Assembly: GCA_025716815.1 (NCBI GenBank)
Contig: JAIXMN010000066.1
Coordinates: 1-48,793, forward strand
Reading direction: 5' to 3'
DNA: 48,793 nucleotides
Source: Dichotomocladium elegans
Lineage: Eukaryota > Mucoromycota > Mucoromycetes > Mucorales > Lichtheimiaceae
Shown here: in pieces, positions 1-9,259 of the stretch
Position numbering within the stretch: position 1 is the first letter of the stretch
How the letters are laid out: the number at the start of each line of letters is the position of its first letter
Notes under the pieces: model-generated
Seen by the model: only the letters and a program-made list of their open reading frames with translations
What the model was told of the DNA's origin: nothing
Database searches by the model: none
Position numbers and translations under genes: made by a program

Positions 1-1092
1 CGTGCGAAAAGCAGATTCTTGATCTATACCCCAATCAAATGGTACACCTTTCTTGAGGAGGGTTGTCAGAGGTATGGTGATACCCGAGTAGCCTTTGATG
101 AACCGACGATAAAAATTGGCGAATCCCAGGAATACTTGGATGTCATGAGCTGACTGTGGGTAGGCCAATCGAGGATGCAGGCGACTTTTGCTGGGTCCAT
201 AGAGATGCCACTGTCATTGATGCGGAAACCCAGGAAGTCGACTTCTCGTACGTCGAATTCGCATTTTTCGGCCTTGATATATAACTCAGCATCCCGAAGT
301 TTCTGGAGAACCATATGGACATGTTTCTCATGATCCTTATCGTTATCGCTGAAGATGAGGATATCATCCAGATATGCGACGACGAATTGGTCAAGGTAAT
401 CCTGAAGTACGTCGTTGATGAGGGATTGCCAGGATGCTGGGGCGTTTGTTAATCCAAAAGGCATGACCTGGTACTCGAAGTGGCCATAACGTGTCCGGAA
501 TGCTGTCTTCCATTCCTCACCTTCTGCAATACGGATGCGGTGATATGCGTTGCGGATATCGAGTTTGGTGAATATCCGTGCCGTGGCGAGGCGATCGATC
601 ATTTCGTTTATCAAAGGGAGTGGGTATCTATTCTTGACAGTTATCTTGTTTAGCCCACGGTAGTCCACACAAAGACGAAGTGAGCCGTCCTTTTTTTTTG
701 ACGAAGATGATTGGCGCGCCTGCAGGGCTGGAAGAGCGACGAATGAATCCGTTTTTTAGGTTGGTTTCAAGATATGTGGATAGTTCCTTCAACTCATCTT
801 GCGATAGTGGGTAGATAGGACCGAAAGGGGGTTGGGTGCCTTCTGCGAGGGGGATGGTATGGTCTGTGCCAGGGCGGTGTATTGGCAGCGAGCTGGCTTC
901 GTTTTCGCTAAAGACGTCGAAGAAATCACGATACTTTTCTGGTACCCCAGGGGCTTCACTTCCACCACCGGGGTGCGAAGAAATGCTTGCTAAGGTTGCA
1001 ATCTGTTCGGGGGTCATACAGAATGCTTGTGCCCCTTTTCTTATGTATCTCCTCAGGGTACGAGCATTACAGAGGCGGATGTCGATGCTGGG
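1..1092 (-). pseudogene. pol: Gy1 pol: reverse transcriptase fragment
   Basis: Reverse transcriptase of the Ty3/gypsy class, which would copy element RNA into cDNA in the virus-like particle. Visible blocks are the entry region around [17 protein letters not shown], then [17 protein letters not shown] and the catalytic YLDD (DD encoded near 363-368). The frame breaks three times: in a C-run near 1090 (protease to RT), at the T-run at about 691-699 (KKK, a classic homopolymer indel), and near 160 where one C is missing in the thumb region before the expected [11 protein letters not shown] block. RNase H and integrase would lie left of the window. The catalytic aspartates are intact, so the lesions are indels rather than active-site loss. 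Confidence 0.85.
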
Positions 1093-1697
1093 GGTGGTGG
1101 TACGTTGTTGGTAGCTATAGGAAAGGTGGACGCTGATGAGTTCCTATGGCAAGCGGCCTGACATAATTGGTAGTCCAAGGTGATCTTTCGTGTTTTCCAG
1201 TCGATGCGGGGGTTATGTTGTGTGAGCCATGGCATTCCCAAAATGACTGAGTAGTTGCCCAGCAAGGTGGCGTGCAGTGTACTGTTCTCGATATGATCTC
1301 CAGTTTGCATTTCTAATTGGCATACTTTCGTCACGAGACCCGACCGGATTGCGCGGCCATCAACTGTGTATACTCTTAACGGCTGAGGGCTGGCCGTGAG
1401 GGGTATTCCTTGGCTAATGGCGAATTCCATATCGATGAAGCTTTCCATTGCACCAGAGTCGATCAAAGCATTAACAGCTACCTCTTTCTTGCCGAAACGC
1501 AGGGTCAATGGGAGGTTCAGTGGTTCGTTCGGTGTAGAGGTATGTAGCGTGAGTGCACTGACAGTTGAGGGTGAGAAAATGGATCTCGGATAGAGAGGTT
1601 TGTTTTCAACAATCGGTTTATTGAAATTATGATGATGTTGTCCCAGGGAATACTCTCTTACAGACCCTGGGGATTGCCTTTTCCCTTTTTCGGGCAA
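1053..1697 (-). CDS. Gy1 retropepsin-like protease
   Basis: Aspartic protease region that would mature the Gag-Pol polyprotein. The motif ALIDSGAMESFID carries the DSG active-site triplet, and ILGMPWL near the C-terminal end matches the ILG-x-x-WL block that follows in gypsy proteases. It overlaps the end of gag (1658-1697) in a different frame, consistent with programmed frameshifting, or with an indel. The first methionine is arbitrary because the protein should be released from Gag-Pol. Confidence 0.8.
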   Translation of the reverse strand: MPEKGKRQSPGSVREYSLGQHHHNFNKPIVENKPLYPRSIFSPSTVSALTLHTSTPNEPLNLPLTLRFGKKEVAVNALIDSGAMESFIDMEFAISQGIPLTASPQPLRVYTVDGRAIRSGLVTKVCQLEMQTGDHIENSTLHATLLGNYSVILGMPWLTQHNPRIDWKTRKITLDYQLCQAACHRNSSASTFPIATNNVPPPPASTSASVMLVP

Positions 1698-2608
1698 GAG
1701 GCGGTATTGTGGCCCTGGCCGCCACAGTATAAACAGAGATTCAGCTTGCGACGTCGATCCTTTTCCTCTTTCGTCAGAGGTCCGAATTTGGCAGGGGCAG
1801 TGTCGATTTCCATATCCTGTACGTCAGGAGGTGTGGACTGGGCAACGTGTGGATTCCGGACAGGAGGGGAAAACCTGTATGCTGGGCGTTGCGGGCGTTT
1901 CCCATCGCGAGCATGCACACGGGTATCCAGCTCGATTACCTTCGAAGCATACGACCATACTTCGTTAGGGAGGTCGCGGGTGCTGAGTTGGTCTTTAATG
2001 CGGTCTGACCAACTGAGCTCCAGGATTGCGAGCAGGGCGACGTCATTGAATCCGGTCTTCAATGCTAAGCGACGGAACATGGCAACATGCTCGCTGGCAG
2101 GTTTGGATCCCTGCCGCAATGTGAGCAACTTGTGCTGGGCGTCTTTTAGTTCGTTGGCCTCTCCAAAAGCAGCGCGGAAAGCTTGGAGGAAAGCGGGGAA
2201 TGAGAGCATGATGGGATCGACTTCATCATCATCTAGGTCCATGATGTAAGGTTTAGCCCATGTGAACGCGATGCCAGACATATTTGAACACATGAATAGG
2301 ATTTTTGTGAGGTGGTCAGGGTAACGCCTTGGGTTCAAACGGATGACAAGCTTGATTTTGGCGATGAACGTCGACACCTCTGTAGTCTCACCAGTGAACG
2401 TCGGAACTGAAATTTTGATTTCGCCTGTACCTGCATGAATGTCACTTCCCGCATCCAGGTGGAGGCGCGACATGGAACTGGTGACATCCTCGGTACTAGT
2501 GGCATTGACAACCACAGGCTGTGGTTCGTTGTCGTCATCTTGAGCTCGCGGAACTCCAGATTGACCAAACTTAGGCATTTTGCGGATGGACAAGAAAGTA
2601 GGTAACAC
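1658..2608 (-). CDS. gag: Gy1 Gag with CCHC zinc knuckle
   Basis: 316-residue Gag. A retrotransposon-gag core occupies roughly residues 70-200 (TFTGETTEVSTFIAKIKLVI through LKDAQHKLLTLRQGS), followed by a basic linker and one CCHC knuckle near residues 293-306 (CLYCGGQGHNTASC, spacing C-x2-C-x4-H-x4-C). It would form the particle shell and bind element RNA. The frame is open from the ATG at 2608 to the stop. About 430 bp of leader separate it from the LTR. Confidence 0.85.
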   Translation of the reverse strand: MLPTFLSIRKMPKFGQSGVPRAQDDDNEPQPVVVNATSTEDVTSSMSRLHLDAGSDIHAGTGEIKISVPTFTGETTEVSTFIAKIKLVIRLNPRRYPDHLTKILFMCSNMSGIAFTWAKPYIMDLDDDEVDPIMLSFPAFLQAFRAAFGEANELKDAQHKLLTLRQGSKPASEHVAMFRRLALKTGFNDVALLAILELSWSDRIKDQLSTRDLPNEVWSYASKVIELDTRVHARDGKRPQRPAYRFSPPVRNPHVAQSTPPDVQDMEIDTAPAKFGPLTKEEKDRRRKLNLCLYCGGQGHNTASCPKKGKGNPQGL

Positions 2609-3042
2609 CAGTGATCAGATTATGATGTCAGAATATAACTGGGGGTAGTCTAGATAACAGGACTTGCGCTCGGACAGAGGACAGGATAAGAGGAAGGCAC
2701 AGACTAGGAACTGGAAGATAGCGGTAATGCTGGTAATGGAATAAAGTGGAAAGATCAGGAAGCTATTCTAAATCAACGCTAGTACTACTAACCAGAAGTA
2801 TGCCAGATGGCAGATCAAAACAAGACAAGAAGAGAACAGGAAGCAAGTCAAGAGCTAGACTAAAGGGGTGGGTGTTAGGTACTTTCCATTACGCAGCATA
2901 CACCAAGTCGGATAACTACCAGGAACAAGGCAGAGCCGGAGAGGCGCGACAAGACGGATCAGATACTTCGGGATAAGAGCAGAAACGGTTTACAGGACAG
3001 GACCGAGGCTTGACCAGGACAAGGTAAGTGGTTCTTGGTAAT
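2609..3042 (-). other. Gy1 5' leader, no gene seen
   Basis: Untranslated leader between the LTR end and the gag start. The bases straight after the LTR on the minus strand (ATTACCAAGAACC) hold the expected primer site, but I could not match it to a tRNA. Nothing else is recognisable. Confidence 0.6.
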
Positions 3043-3275
3043 TGTGACAATAATCTGATGATATTTATTAGGACAAACTATGGCAGTATTTATACTAGCT
3101 ATGATGTGTAGGACCAGAGTTCAGATAGCCTTGGACGTTGAGATACTGACTGGAAATTAATAAATGCAGTCGATAGATTGGGGAATTGGCCGGGAAGCAA
3201 ATTAATGCAATGAGGGTGTCCATTGCATGAATGAAAATGCACGACCCTAAATTGATTCCCATTTTGGTCATGACA
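3043..3275 (-). repeat. Gy1 5' LTR
   Basis: 233 bp on the minus strand, starting TGTCATGACC and ending TTGTCACA. It contains a TATA-like TATAAATAC (around 3089-3100) and an AATAAA just downstream (around 3068-3073), in the order expected for U3, TATA, R and poly(A) signal. The boundary at 3275 coincides with resumption of the Gy2 integrase frame. Confidence 0.75.
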
Positions 3276-3940
3276 ACTACTCAAGCATCGAAGTCGCCGA
3301 TATCAACGATGCGACACGAGCTGCAGACACCCGTGAACATTACATGAACGAGGTCGTCATTCCAGCTATCTCTGAACGTGTCAAAGCTCTTCACGAGGCC
3401 CAGCAAGGGAAATTCAACAGCAAACATCGCATCTTAAGCGAATTCCCTGTTGGTAGCAAGGTCATGATCCTAAATGTCAACAGGAAGAAAAAGACCGATC
3501 CTCGTTACGAAGGTCCATTTACAGTGCATGGTCGTCGCAGACATGGGGGACCCTACACTTTGACTGATGAAACGGGTTCCTTGCTTTCACGCGACATTCC
3601 ACCTTCCCACATTAAGCTGATCTCACAAGACAGCATTGCTTCGGGCGATGACTTTTACGAGACTCAGGCAATAGTGGATCACAAGGGCTCACCTGGCAAC
3701 TACCTCTACTGTGTCCGATGGAAAGGCTATGAGCCAAAGGATGACACATGGGAGCCAGCCGAGCATTTCAACGATCTTAAGCTGATCAACGAATACTGGA
3801 ATCGCCGCAATCCGACACCACGCACAAGTCATCAAGCAACTGCGCAACATTTGGCTACAGCGTCAATGACAGAGCCGGATAAACGCAATACACTGCCTAC
3901 ACGTCGCTCTGATCGACAGGCAAAACGCAGACGCACTTAG
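3276..3940 (+). CDS. pol: Gy2 integrase C-terminus with chromodomain (partial)
   Basis: The reading frame is open from 3276, with no true start because the 5' part is cut by Gy1. It aligns by eye with the Gy3 integrase tail: a helical segment ending in VIPAISERV, the GPF/Y-type core DPRYEGPFTVHGRRRHGGPY, the GSLLSRDIPPSHIKLI block, then a chromodomain (YCVRWKGYEPKDDTWEP through LINEYW). In chromoviruses this module directs integration to marked chromatin. The protein ends in a basic tail (RRSDRQAKRRRT) and shows no internal lesion, so Gy2 may have been functional before Gy1 entered. Confidence 0.88.
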
Positions 3941-4073
3941 GCACGTCTTTTTCCCTTCACTTTTTCTCCCACAGGGTTTTTACTTCTTTAAGGGTTTCTT
4001 CCAGACAACGCCATCACTCATTATTTAGTGCTCTGATAACTTATCAACGGTTGATCCAACCTGGTGGGGGTAA

Positions 4074-4409
4074 TGTCGTATCCACGACTATTCTCTTACC
4101 TAACAGCAGTGTCCCTGGATTATACGGGACATCAACTCTTTGTTTCACTCTTCGAGCGCCGTTATCATAATTACTCTCGCGCTATCCGGATTCATAATTT
4201 ATATCCCGGACCTGTCTCAGGACGCAGTTATAATCACAAGGGTAAATGATGAACTTCTTTATCAACCTTTTAACTGGTCCACCGTCCCGGGAGACCGCCT
4301 AGATGATTATCCACACCCAGCCTCCAGAGTGACCGTTTTGATAAGCACTTCTTATAAATAGGCCCATTGTTGGCACTTAATAAAAAACAATCCTTTTGCG
4401 AGTCTCACA
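4074..4409 (+). repeat. Gy2 3' LTR
   Basis: Starts TGTCGTATCC, ends GCGAGTCTCACA. It contains TATAAATAG (around 4354) and AATAAAAAAC (around 4379). Diverged copies occur at 41267-41530 (minus) and 45365-45440 (plus), which identifies this as a dispersed LTR family. Confidence 0.82.
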
Positions 4410-4908
4410 GAATCATATTCTGTCTCTTTTTATTCTTAAAACCCCTTGGTTCCACACTTGCAGCATGAGAAGCTTCTGCGACATAGAAAGGGTGTCTGGA
4501 TAAAGACGCAATGAGCCAGTCGAATGCGCACTTGTTTACGCGATAGTTTGCCTTGTAACTTGACGAAGCACTGTCATCATCGCGAAGCATTGGATGCACC
4601 TCGTTCCAGAAAGATTGGGTTTTACTCCTTGCTATTTGAGGGTTACGGTAGATTTGATGGTCCTGGGCCATATGCACAAGCAGTCTGATATTCCGGCGTA
4701 TAATATGGTTGCGTCGTGAATCGTTGTTCAAAATAGTTTGGATCGAATGGATGGCTTCCTTGACAATTTCTTTGATCAAAACACAATCCTCCGCTTCCTG
4801 TTCCTCAAGTCGACGTATCAACATAAGTAACTGACGGACATCAATGCTTCTCCTGTTAGCACGTTGTGACGCTGTATTGTTTGTCAATGTGTCAACTTGG
4901 TCGTTCAT
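4410..4908 (-). pseudogene. Harbinger-like transposase, N-terminal fragment
   Basis: N-terminal region of a likely PIF/Harbinger nuclease. I chose the ATG at 4908 (MNDQVDTLTNN) because the upstream codons look like leader sequence. A charged helical segment (RRLEEQEAEDCVLIKEIVKEA) precedes FWNEVHPMLRDDD and YRVNKCAFDWLIASLSRHPF, which resembles the conserved block ahead of the DDE domain in this family. No catalytic residue is present because the Gy2 LTR interrupts the frame; the last few codons before the stop are LTR-encoded. Family assignment rests on that one block and is moderate. Confidence 0.55.
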
Positions 4909-5240
4909 TTTGAAATGGTGAAGATTCTTTATAAATGGGGTTGAAAAAAGCAAGCAGTAAAGAGCAACCCGAAGAAATAGACTTTGCTCTTTTAAAGGTT
5001 TATTCTCACTGCTATATCTTTTATGTACTCTTGACGGAACCATTTTTGACGGCTTGACCATGCATAAAGGCAACGATATTTCCTTTTTTATTCAGTTGAG
5101 CGACTGTTGACGGTGCATTATCCACCATCTGAATCTGGATGCTCGAACAACCCCTTTTTTGGAAGACCCTCCCGTGAAAAATAAGAACCATGTCTAATTT
5201 TGGATGACTGTATGACCGACCGAGCGCGATGAGAACAACC
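4410..5240 (-). mobile_element. PIF/Harbinger-like DNA transposon, 5' part
   Basis: The right end begins on the minus strand at 5240 with GGTTGTTCTCATCGCGCTCG, a candidate terminal inverted repeat abutting the truncated Gy3 LTR inside a TATA-rich stretch; Harbinger elements favour 3-bp TA-rich targets. The element is cut at 4409/4410 by the Gy2 LTR. The other end, with the remaining DDE domain, should lie left of the window. Confidence 0.6.
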
Positions 5241-5517
5241 TATATGATTTATGGCAGAGGTCCTAATTAGGTCAACTAGCTACTCCGCCTTACACGGGTA
5301 CTCGGAGATGGTAGCACTATTACAGATAAGGTGCTTGTGTGTGTATCGGTGACCTCTATCATACGTTATATGTCCTTGTTCCTTTCAGACCATCCTCACG
5401 TCGGTAAAACCTCATAAAAACCCAGTGGGAGAAAAATAGAGGGAAAAAGACTGTGGAAATGGATCTGGTTATAACGCGGCCTCATGGATCCTTCAATCCG
5501 TAATCACCTATGCGACA
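5241..5517 (-). repeat. Gy3 3' LTR, truncated after U3
   Basis: Minus strand, begins TGTCGCATAGG at 5517 and matches the 5' LTR almost perfectly to 5241, where it stops inside the TATA box. The missing R/U5 (about 117 bp) should lie beyond the Harbinger insertion, left of the window. Confidence 0.88.
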
Positions 5518-5588
5518 TTAACCCCCTCCAGATTGGAACAATCGGAAAATAGGAAGAGAGCATGGTCGATTACGTGATATTGACTGGA

Positions 5589-7256
5589 TTATAGCCGTCT
5601 TCTTTGGCTTCTCCTTGGTGGAGGGTTGTGATCAGCATTGTCGGATCGGGATCGTTTCTTGCGGGGTGAACTGTCCTTTTTAGGCGATAGCGTATCGGAA
5701 GGAATTGCATCAGCCTTTGATTCGTCTTTTCCTAGTCGGTGCCAGTATTCGATGATAAAGCCAGGATCGGTGAACTTATCGGGTGTTAGCCATTGGTCGT
5801 CTTCAGCGCCATAGCCTTTCCATCGTACTAAGTATTGTCGTTTTCCTGGTTGTCCTTTGTGTGCAACTATAGCTTGTACTTCGTATAATTCGTCTTGAGG
5901 GATAACTTCGTCTTGGTTAATAAGTTTCATCTCAGAGGGCGAATAGTCTCTAGGCATTAAAGCTCCTGTTTCATCTTGCAGCACGTAGGATCCTCCTTGT
6001 GTCTTGCGCAGTACTGTGTAAGGTCCTTCAAAAATGGGGGCCAGTTTGCTTCTTCGGTTCTGGACTCGCACCATCACGTGGCTCCGTTCCGGAAAATCAA
6101 TCAAATGGTATTTTTGGTCGAACTTTTTCTTTTGTTTACCGCCGTGTTCTTCCGCTCTTTGTTTCAAGGCAGGAAAGATGACGTCATGCATATACGTGGC
6201 ACGTTCCGTAAGTTCTTGGTGTGTCGACGCTCTGTTCTCAACGGCACCATTACGTCGATAGTCCTTCATCTCATTAATTCGTCGAGCGAACATTAGTGAG
6301 AATGGCGAAGAACCTAACCTCTCGGAGATACGGCTATTGATTTCCAGTTGTGTGCTGGGAACGTAAAAGTCCCAGTCTTTACCTGCGCCTTCAATTTTCT
6401 TGCGAATGAAACTCAGAGTCGTTTGTACCCAACGTTCGGCAATCCCATTAGCGCGCGGGTGGTACGGTGTAGTAAGTCGATGGTCGATGCCTAGGCTGTC
6501 AATAAATTTCTTCATCTTGAAGTTCTTGAATTCGCTTCCATTGTCTGATTGTATGATCTTAGGTAAACCGAAATCGCAGAATACAGATTTGAAGACTTCA
6601 ACGATAGTATCAGCTGACTTGTCTGGTAATGCTCGCAGTATACAAAAGCGTGTGCATACATCGACAAAGACGATGATATAATTGTTGCCTTTGTTCGAAG
6701 TGCGATGAAAATTGATCAAGTCAACTGCCCAGTGATCGCCTGGTAAGTAAGCATAAATTGGTCTCAAGGGATTGAAGCCTCGTTTGCCAATATTGTAGCG
6801 TTGACATTGAACACACGATTTGACATACTCTACGGCGTCCTGGAATAAATTCGTCCAGTGGATACCATCGGCATGTAATGATCGTACAATATGTTCTGCT
6901 CCTTCATGACCACCTGTCAAGTGTGCTTTCTCTAGCAAGGCAGGACGTTCCGTGCCTGGTGGACACATTGTATCTTGTGGGGACTCATATGTTTTGACCA
7001 GGAATACTCGTTTGTTGGGCGTGTTTTTCTTTGCCGATCGAATTATGGCTGCATTACCCCCCTCCAGCTGTTCGTCAGGGGCGAACAAGCGCGAAAGATT
7101 ATCCGGCAGCACATTCTCAATACCAGGCAAGTGTACAACGCGGAAATTGTAGTCGAGCAAAGTGTCTAACCAATTGATCATCATCAGATTAGCAATCTTC
7201 TGGGTGTGCAAGTAAGAGCCTTGTGGTCCATATACAGAGTAAAAGGATTTCCCCAT
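5589..7256 (-). CDS. pol: Gy3 integrase with chromodomain
   Basis: Begins with the end of RNase H (NFRVVHLPGIENVLPDNLSRLF), then the HHCC zinc domain (HLTGGHEGAEH and CVQCQ), the catalytic core with D (HWAVDLI), D (SDNGSEF) and E (ANGIAERWVQ), the GPY-type block (FEGPYTVLRKTQGGSY) and a chromodomain (YLVRWKGYGAEDDQW through IIEYWHRL). All three catalytic residues and the chromodomain aromatics are present. It would insert cDNA into chromatin. It is out of frame with the upstream RT-RNase H segment because of a small indel near 7207-7215. Confidence 0.9.
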   Translation of the reverse strand: MGKSFYSVYGPQGSYLHTQKIANLMMINWLDTLLDYNFRVVHLPGIENVLPDNLSRLFAPDEQLEGGNAAIIRSAKKNTPNKRVFLVKTYESPQDTMCPPGTERPALLEKAHLTGGHEGAEHIVRSLHADGIHWTNLFQDAVEYVKSCVQCQRYNIGKRGFNPLRPIYAYLPGDHWAVDLINFHRTSNKGNNYIIVFVDVCTRFCILRALPDKSADTIVEVFKSVFCDFGLPKIIQSDNGSEFKNFKMKKFIDSLGIDHRLTTPYHPRANGIAERWVQTTLSFIRKKIEGAGKDWDFYVPSTQLEINSRISERLGSSPFSLMFARRINEMKDYRRNGAVENRASTHQELTERATYMHDVIFPALKQRAEEHGGKQKKKFDQKYHLIDFPERSHVMVRVQNRRSKLAPIFEGPYTVLRKTQGGSYVLQDETGALMPRDYSPSEMKLINQDEVIPQDELYEVQAIVAHKGQPGKRQYLVRWKGYGAEDDQWLTPDKFTDPGFIIEYWHRLGKDESKADAIPSDTLSPKKDSSPRKKRSRSDNADHNPPPRRSQRRRL

Positions 7257-7261
7257 AAGTA

Positions 7262-9259
7262 CTAGTGAAACTTCTGGAGTGCATAGATGATGGCTAGCAA
7301 CTCTCGCTTCGTCGTGGAATAATTGCGTTCGGACTTGCTTAAAGAGCGAGCCATAAACGATACATACTGCTTCTGGCCATCTTTCATCTGGAAGAGGACG
7401 GCACCAATCCCATAGTTCGAAGCGTCGGTAGCCACATAGAATGGTAATGAGAGATCTGGGTATCGCAAGAGGGTACGTTCAGCTAACAGAGCTTTCAGCT
7501 TTTTAAAGCATTTGTTATGCTCGTCAGTCCAGAGTTGATTCAGGGATCCAGCAGAACGTAACGCATCGAGTGGCGCACTGATCTCGGAAACCTTTGGAAT
7601 ATGGTCGCGGAAATAATTGATAATACCCATAAAACGCATTACCTCCTTGCCCGTCCGTGGTATAGGCCACTGTAGGACATTGGTAAGTTTTCGTTCATCA
7701 GGGGTAATACCACTCTGCGAGATACAGAATCCAAGTAAATAAACCGATCGTTGTGCAAAATGGCATTTCGCGGGGTTGAGGAGCAGGTTGACATCAGTCA
7801 GCGCTTGGATAGCAAGCTGAACATGACGGGTGTGTTCGGCCATCATTCGAGAATGGACCACAATATCATCGACGAAGGTTTGTACAAATGGCATATCTTT
7901 GTAAATGGATGACATCACTCTTTGGAACTTGGAAGATATCGGCTTCAAACCGAATGGACAACCTTGGAACATGTACTGGATTCCATTATGAGTGAATGTG
8001 GTCTTGTGCTGGTCTGCTTCATTGATCCGGAAACGATGAAATGCGCTCTTGAGATCTAATGTTGTGAATACAGTAGAACCACCCAAAGACGAAAAAATCT
8101 CCTTAATCAATGGCAAAGGGTATCGATCGTCAGGAATATACTTATTGATGTGGCGTGGATCAAGACATGGACGCTTTCCAGTCTTGTTACCATACTCATC
8201 CTTTTTGTCTGCCAAGGTGAGAGGACTGTTCCAGTTGGAATTCACAGCAGCTTTGACAATAATGCCATCCGCCAGCCAACTTTTGACAGCATCGTCAACA
8301 ATGGGACGCATGGAATAAGGTAATGGACATTGTCTCTGATACGCGGATACACCTTCTGGAGTGTCGATGTAGATGACTGATTCGGGTATGGTGCAAAATG
8401 CATTCTTCGGGATATTCGCATTGGCCTTTATATAGGGCTCTAACGCCTGTTTGAAAGCAATATATTCAGCAGGTGTACCAGCAGGAGAGTTGTTCGGCTT
8501 GGCCATTTCTTCTTGCGGCACGACATTTTCATCCCTGCTTTCATCGGTGTGATCGTCATCATCCCATCTTGTCACAACGCCTGTCAAAGCGATACCAAGT
8601 CTTGGTAGTAAGTCCAATCCTATTATGATATCAGTGTCATCTTCGAGGTCCATGACTTCAAATGCATGCTTGATAATGCGCTGATTGTAGCATATAATGA
8701 GAGGTTTGGTGATACCCATACGTGGTAAACGATCGTTCTTTCCCGCATATGAAATAAATCCAGAAGCTTTTTCTGTAATCCAATTGTTTTTCAAACAAAT
8801 TCTTTTATTGACAACTGAAATCTCTGCTCCGGTGTCCAGCAGACCCAAGAGACGCTTATTCTGGATAAGGATAGGTGAAGTCAGTCGCAAAGAATTGTTT
8901 TGGGTATGCAACGTATATAAACGTATTTGCTTACCGGAGGAATGCTTTGCCAGCTCTAGACTGGCATCAGCGTCGAGATCCATGTCCTCGAGGACGTCGT
9001 CGGCGGGGTGACGCTTGTCGGCCTCCTGCCGAGAGGGGCGCGAACTGGTGTTGGTGGTGGTGGTATTGGCGGCAACGGAGCAGTCTTGACGCGCGAGGCG
9101 GTTGAGCCGCTTCTGCTCACGTTGTGCCTTCTTGGCCTTGATGTACTCGTCACAACGGTGGTCGGGATCCCAGTCTTGTTTGCAGTAAATGCAGCGGCGT
9201 TCTTTAAGTGCACGCTGCAGTGCGGTCGGCTCCTTCTTCGGCTTCGGTGCAGGCTTCAT
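7262..9259 (-). CDS. pol: Gy3 Gag end, protease, reverse transcriptase, RNase H
   Basis: 665 residues. Order: zinc motif typical of chromovirus Gag (CIYCKQDWDPDHRC, near residues 23-36), protease (LLDTGAEISVV), RT with CPFGLKPISSKFQ and catalytic FVDD, then RNase H (VATDASNYGIGAVLF, then TKRELLAIIYALQKFH). The frame continues upstream of the ATG, so the true product is a Gag-Pol polyprotein. It ends at an in-frame TAG right after KFH, where the family continues with a YLWG-like block, followed within about 50 bp by a frameshift into the integrase frame. This copy probably cannot make full-length Pol. Confidence 0.9.
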   Translation of the reverse strand: MKPAPKPKKEPTALQRALKERRCIYCKQDWDPDHRCDEYIKAKKAQREQKRLNRLARQDCSVAANTTTTNTSSRPSRQEADKRHPADDVLEDMDLDADASLELAKHSSGKQIRLYTLHTQNNSLRLTSPILIQNKRLLGLLDTGAEISVVNKRICLKNNWITEKASGFISYAGKNDRLPRMGITKPLIICYNQRIIKHAFEVMDLEDDTDIIIGLDLLPRLGIALTGVVTRWDDDDHTDESRDENVVPQEEMAKPNNSPAGTPAEYIAFKQALEPYIKANANIPKNAFCTIPESVIYIDTPEGVSAYQRQCPLPYSMRPIVDDAVKSWLADGIIVKAAVNSNWNSPLTLADKKDEYGNKTGKRPCLDPRHINKYIPDDRYPLPLIKEIFSSLGGSTVFTTLDLKSAFHRFRINEADQHKTTFTHNGIQYMFQGCPFGLKPISSKFQRVMSSIYKDMPFVQTFVDDIVVHSRMMAEHTRHVQLAIQALTDVNLLLNPAKCHFAQRSVYLLGFCISQSGITPDERKLTNVLQWPIPRTGKEVMRFMGIINYFRDHIPKVSEISAPLDALRSAGSLNQLWTDEHNKCFKKLKALLAERTLLRYPDLSLPFYVATDASNYGIGAVLFQMKDGQKQYVSFMARSLSKSERNYSTTKRELLAIIYALQKFH

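Larger units (their letters stand above)
1..3275 (-). mobile_element. Gy1: Ty3/gypsy LTR retrotransposon, 3' part off window
   Basis: Minus-strand element in the order 5' LTR (3043-3275), gag, protease, reverse transcriptase; it leaves the window at position 1 inside the RT domain. It is inserted in the integrase end of Gy2: its LTR starts TGTCAT at 3275, and the Gy2 reading frame begins immediately at 3276 (ACTAC, the predicted 5-bp target duplication). At least three single-base indels, two of them in homopolymers, interrupt gag-pol, so this copy is defective unless they are sequencing errors. Confidence 0.88.
3276..4409 (+). mobile_element. Gy2: chromodomain Ty3/gypsy element, 3' end only
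   Basis: Plus-strand 3' end: integrase C-terminus with chromodomain (3276-3940), purine-rich tract GGTGGGGGTAA just before 4074, and a 336-bp LTR (4074-4409). The rest lies left of the window, on the other side of the nested Gy1. The LTR end abuts a Harbinger-like transposase reading frame at 4410, so Gy2 appears inserted in that gene (predicted duplication GAATC, 4410-4414). Confidence 0.85.
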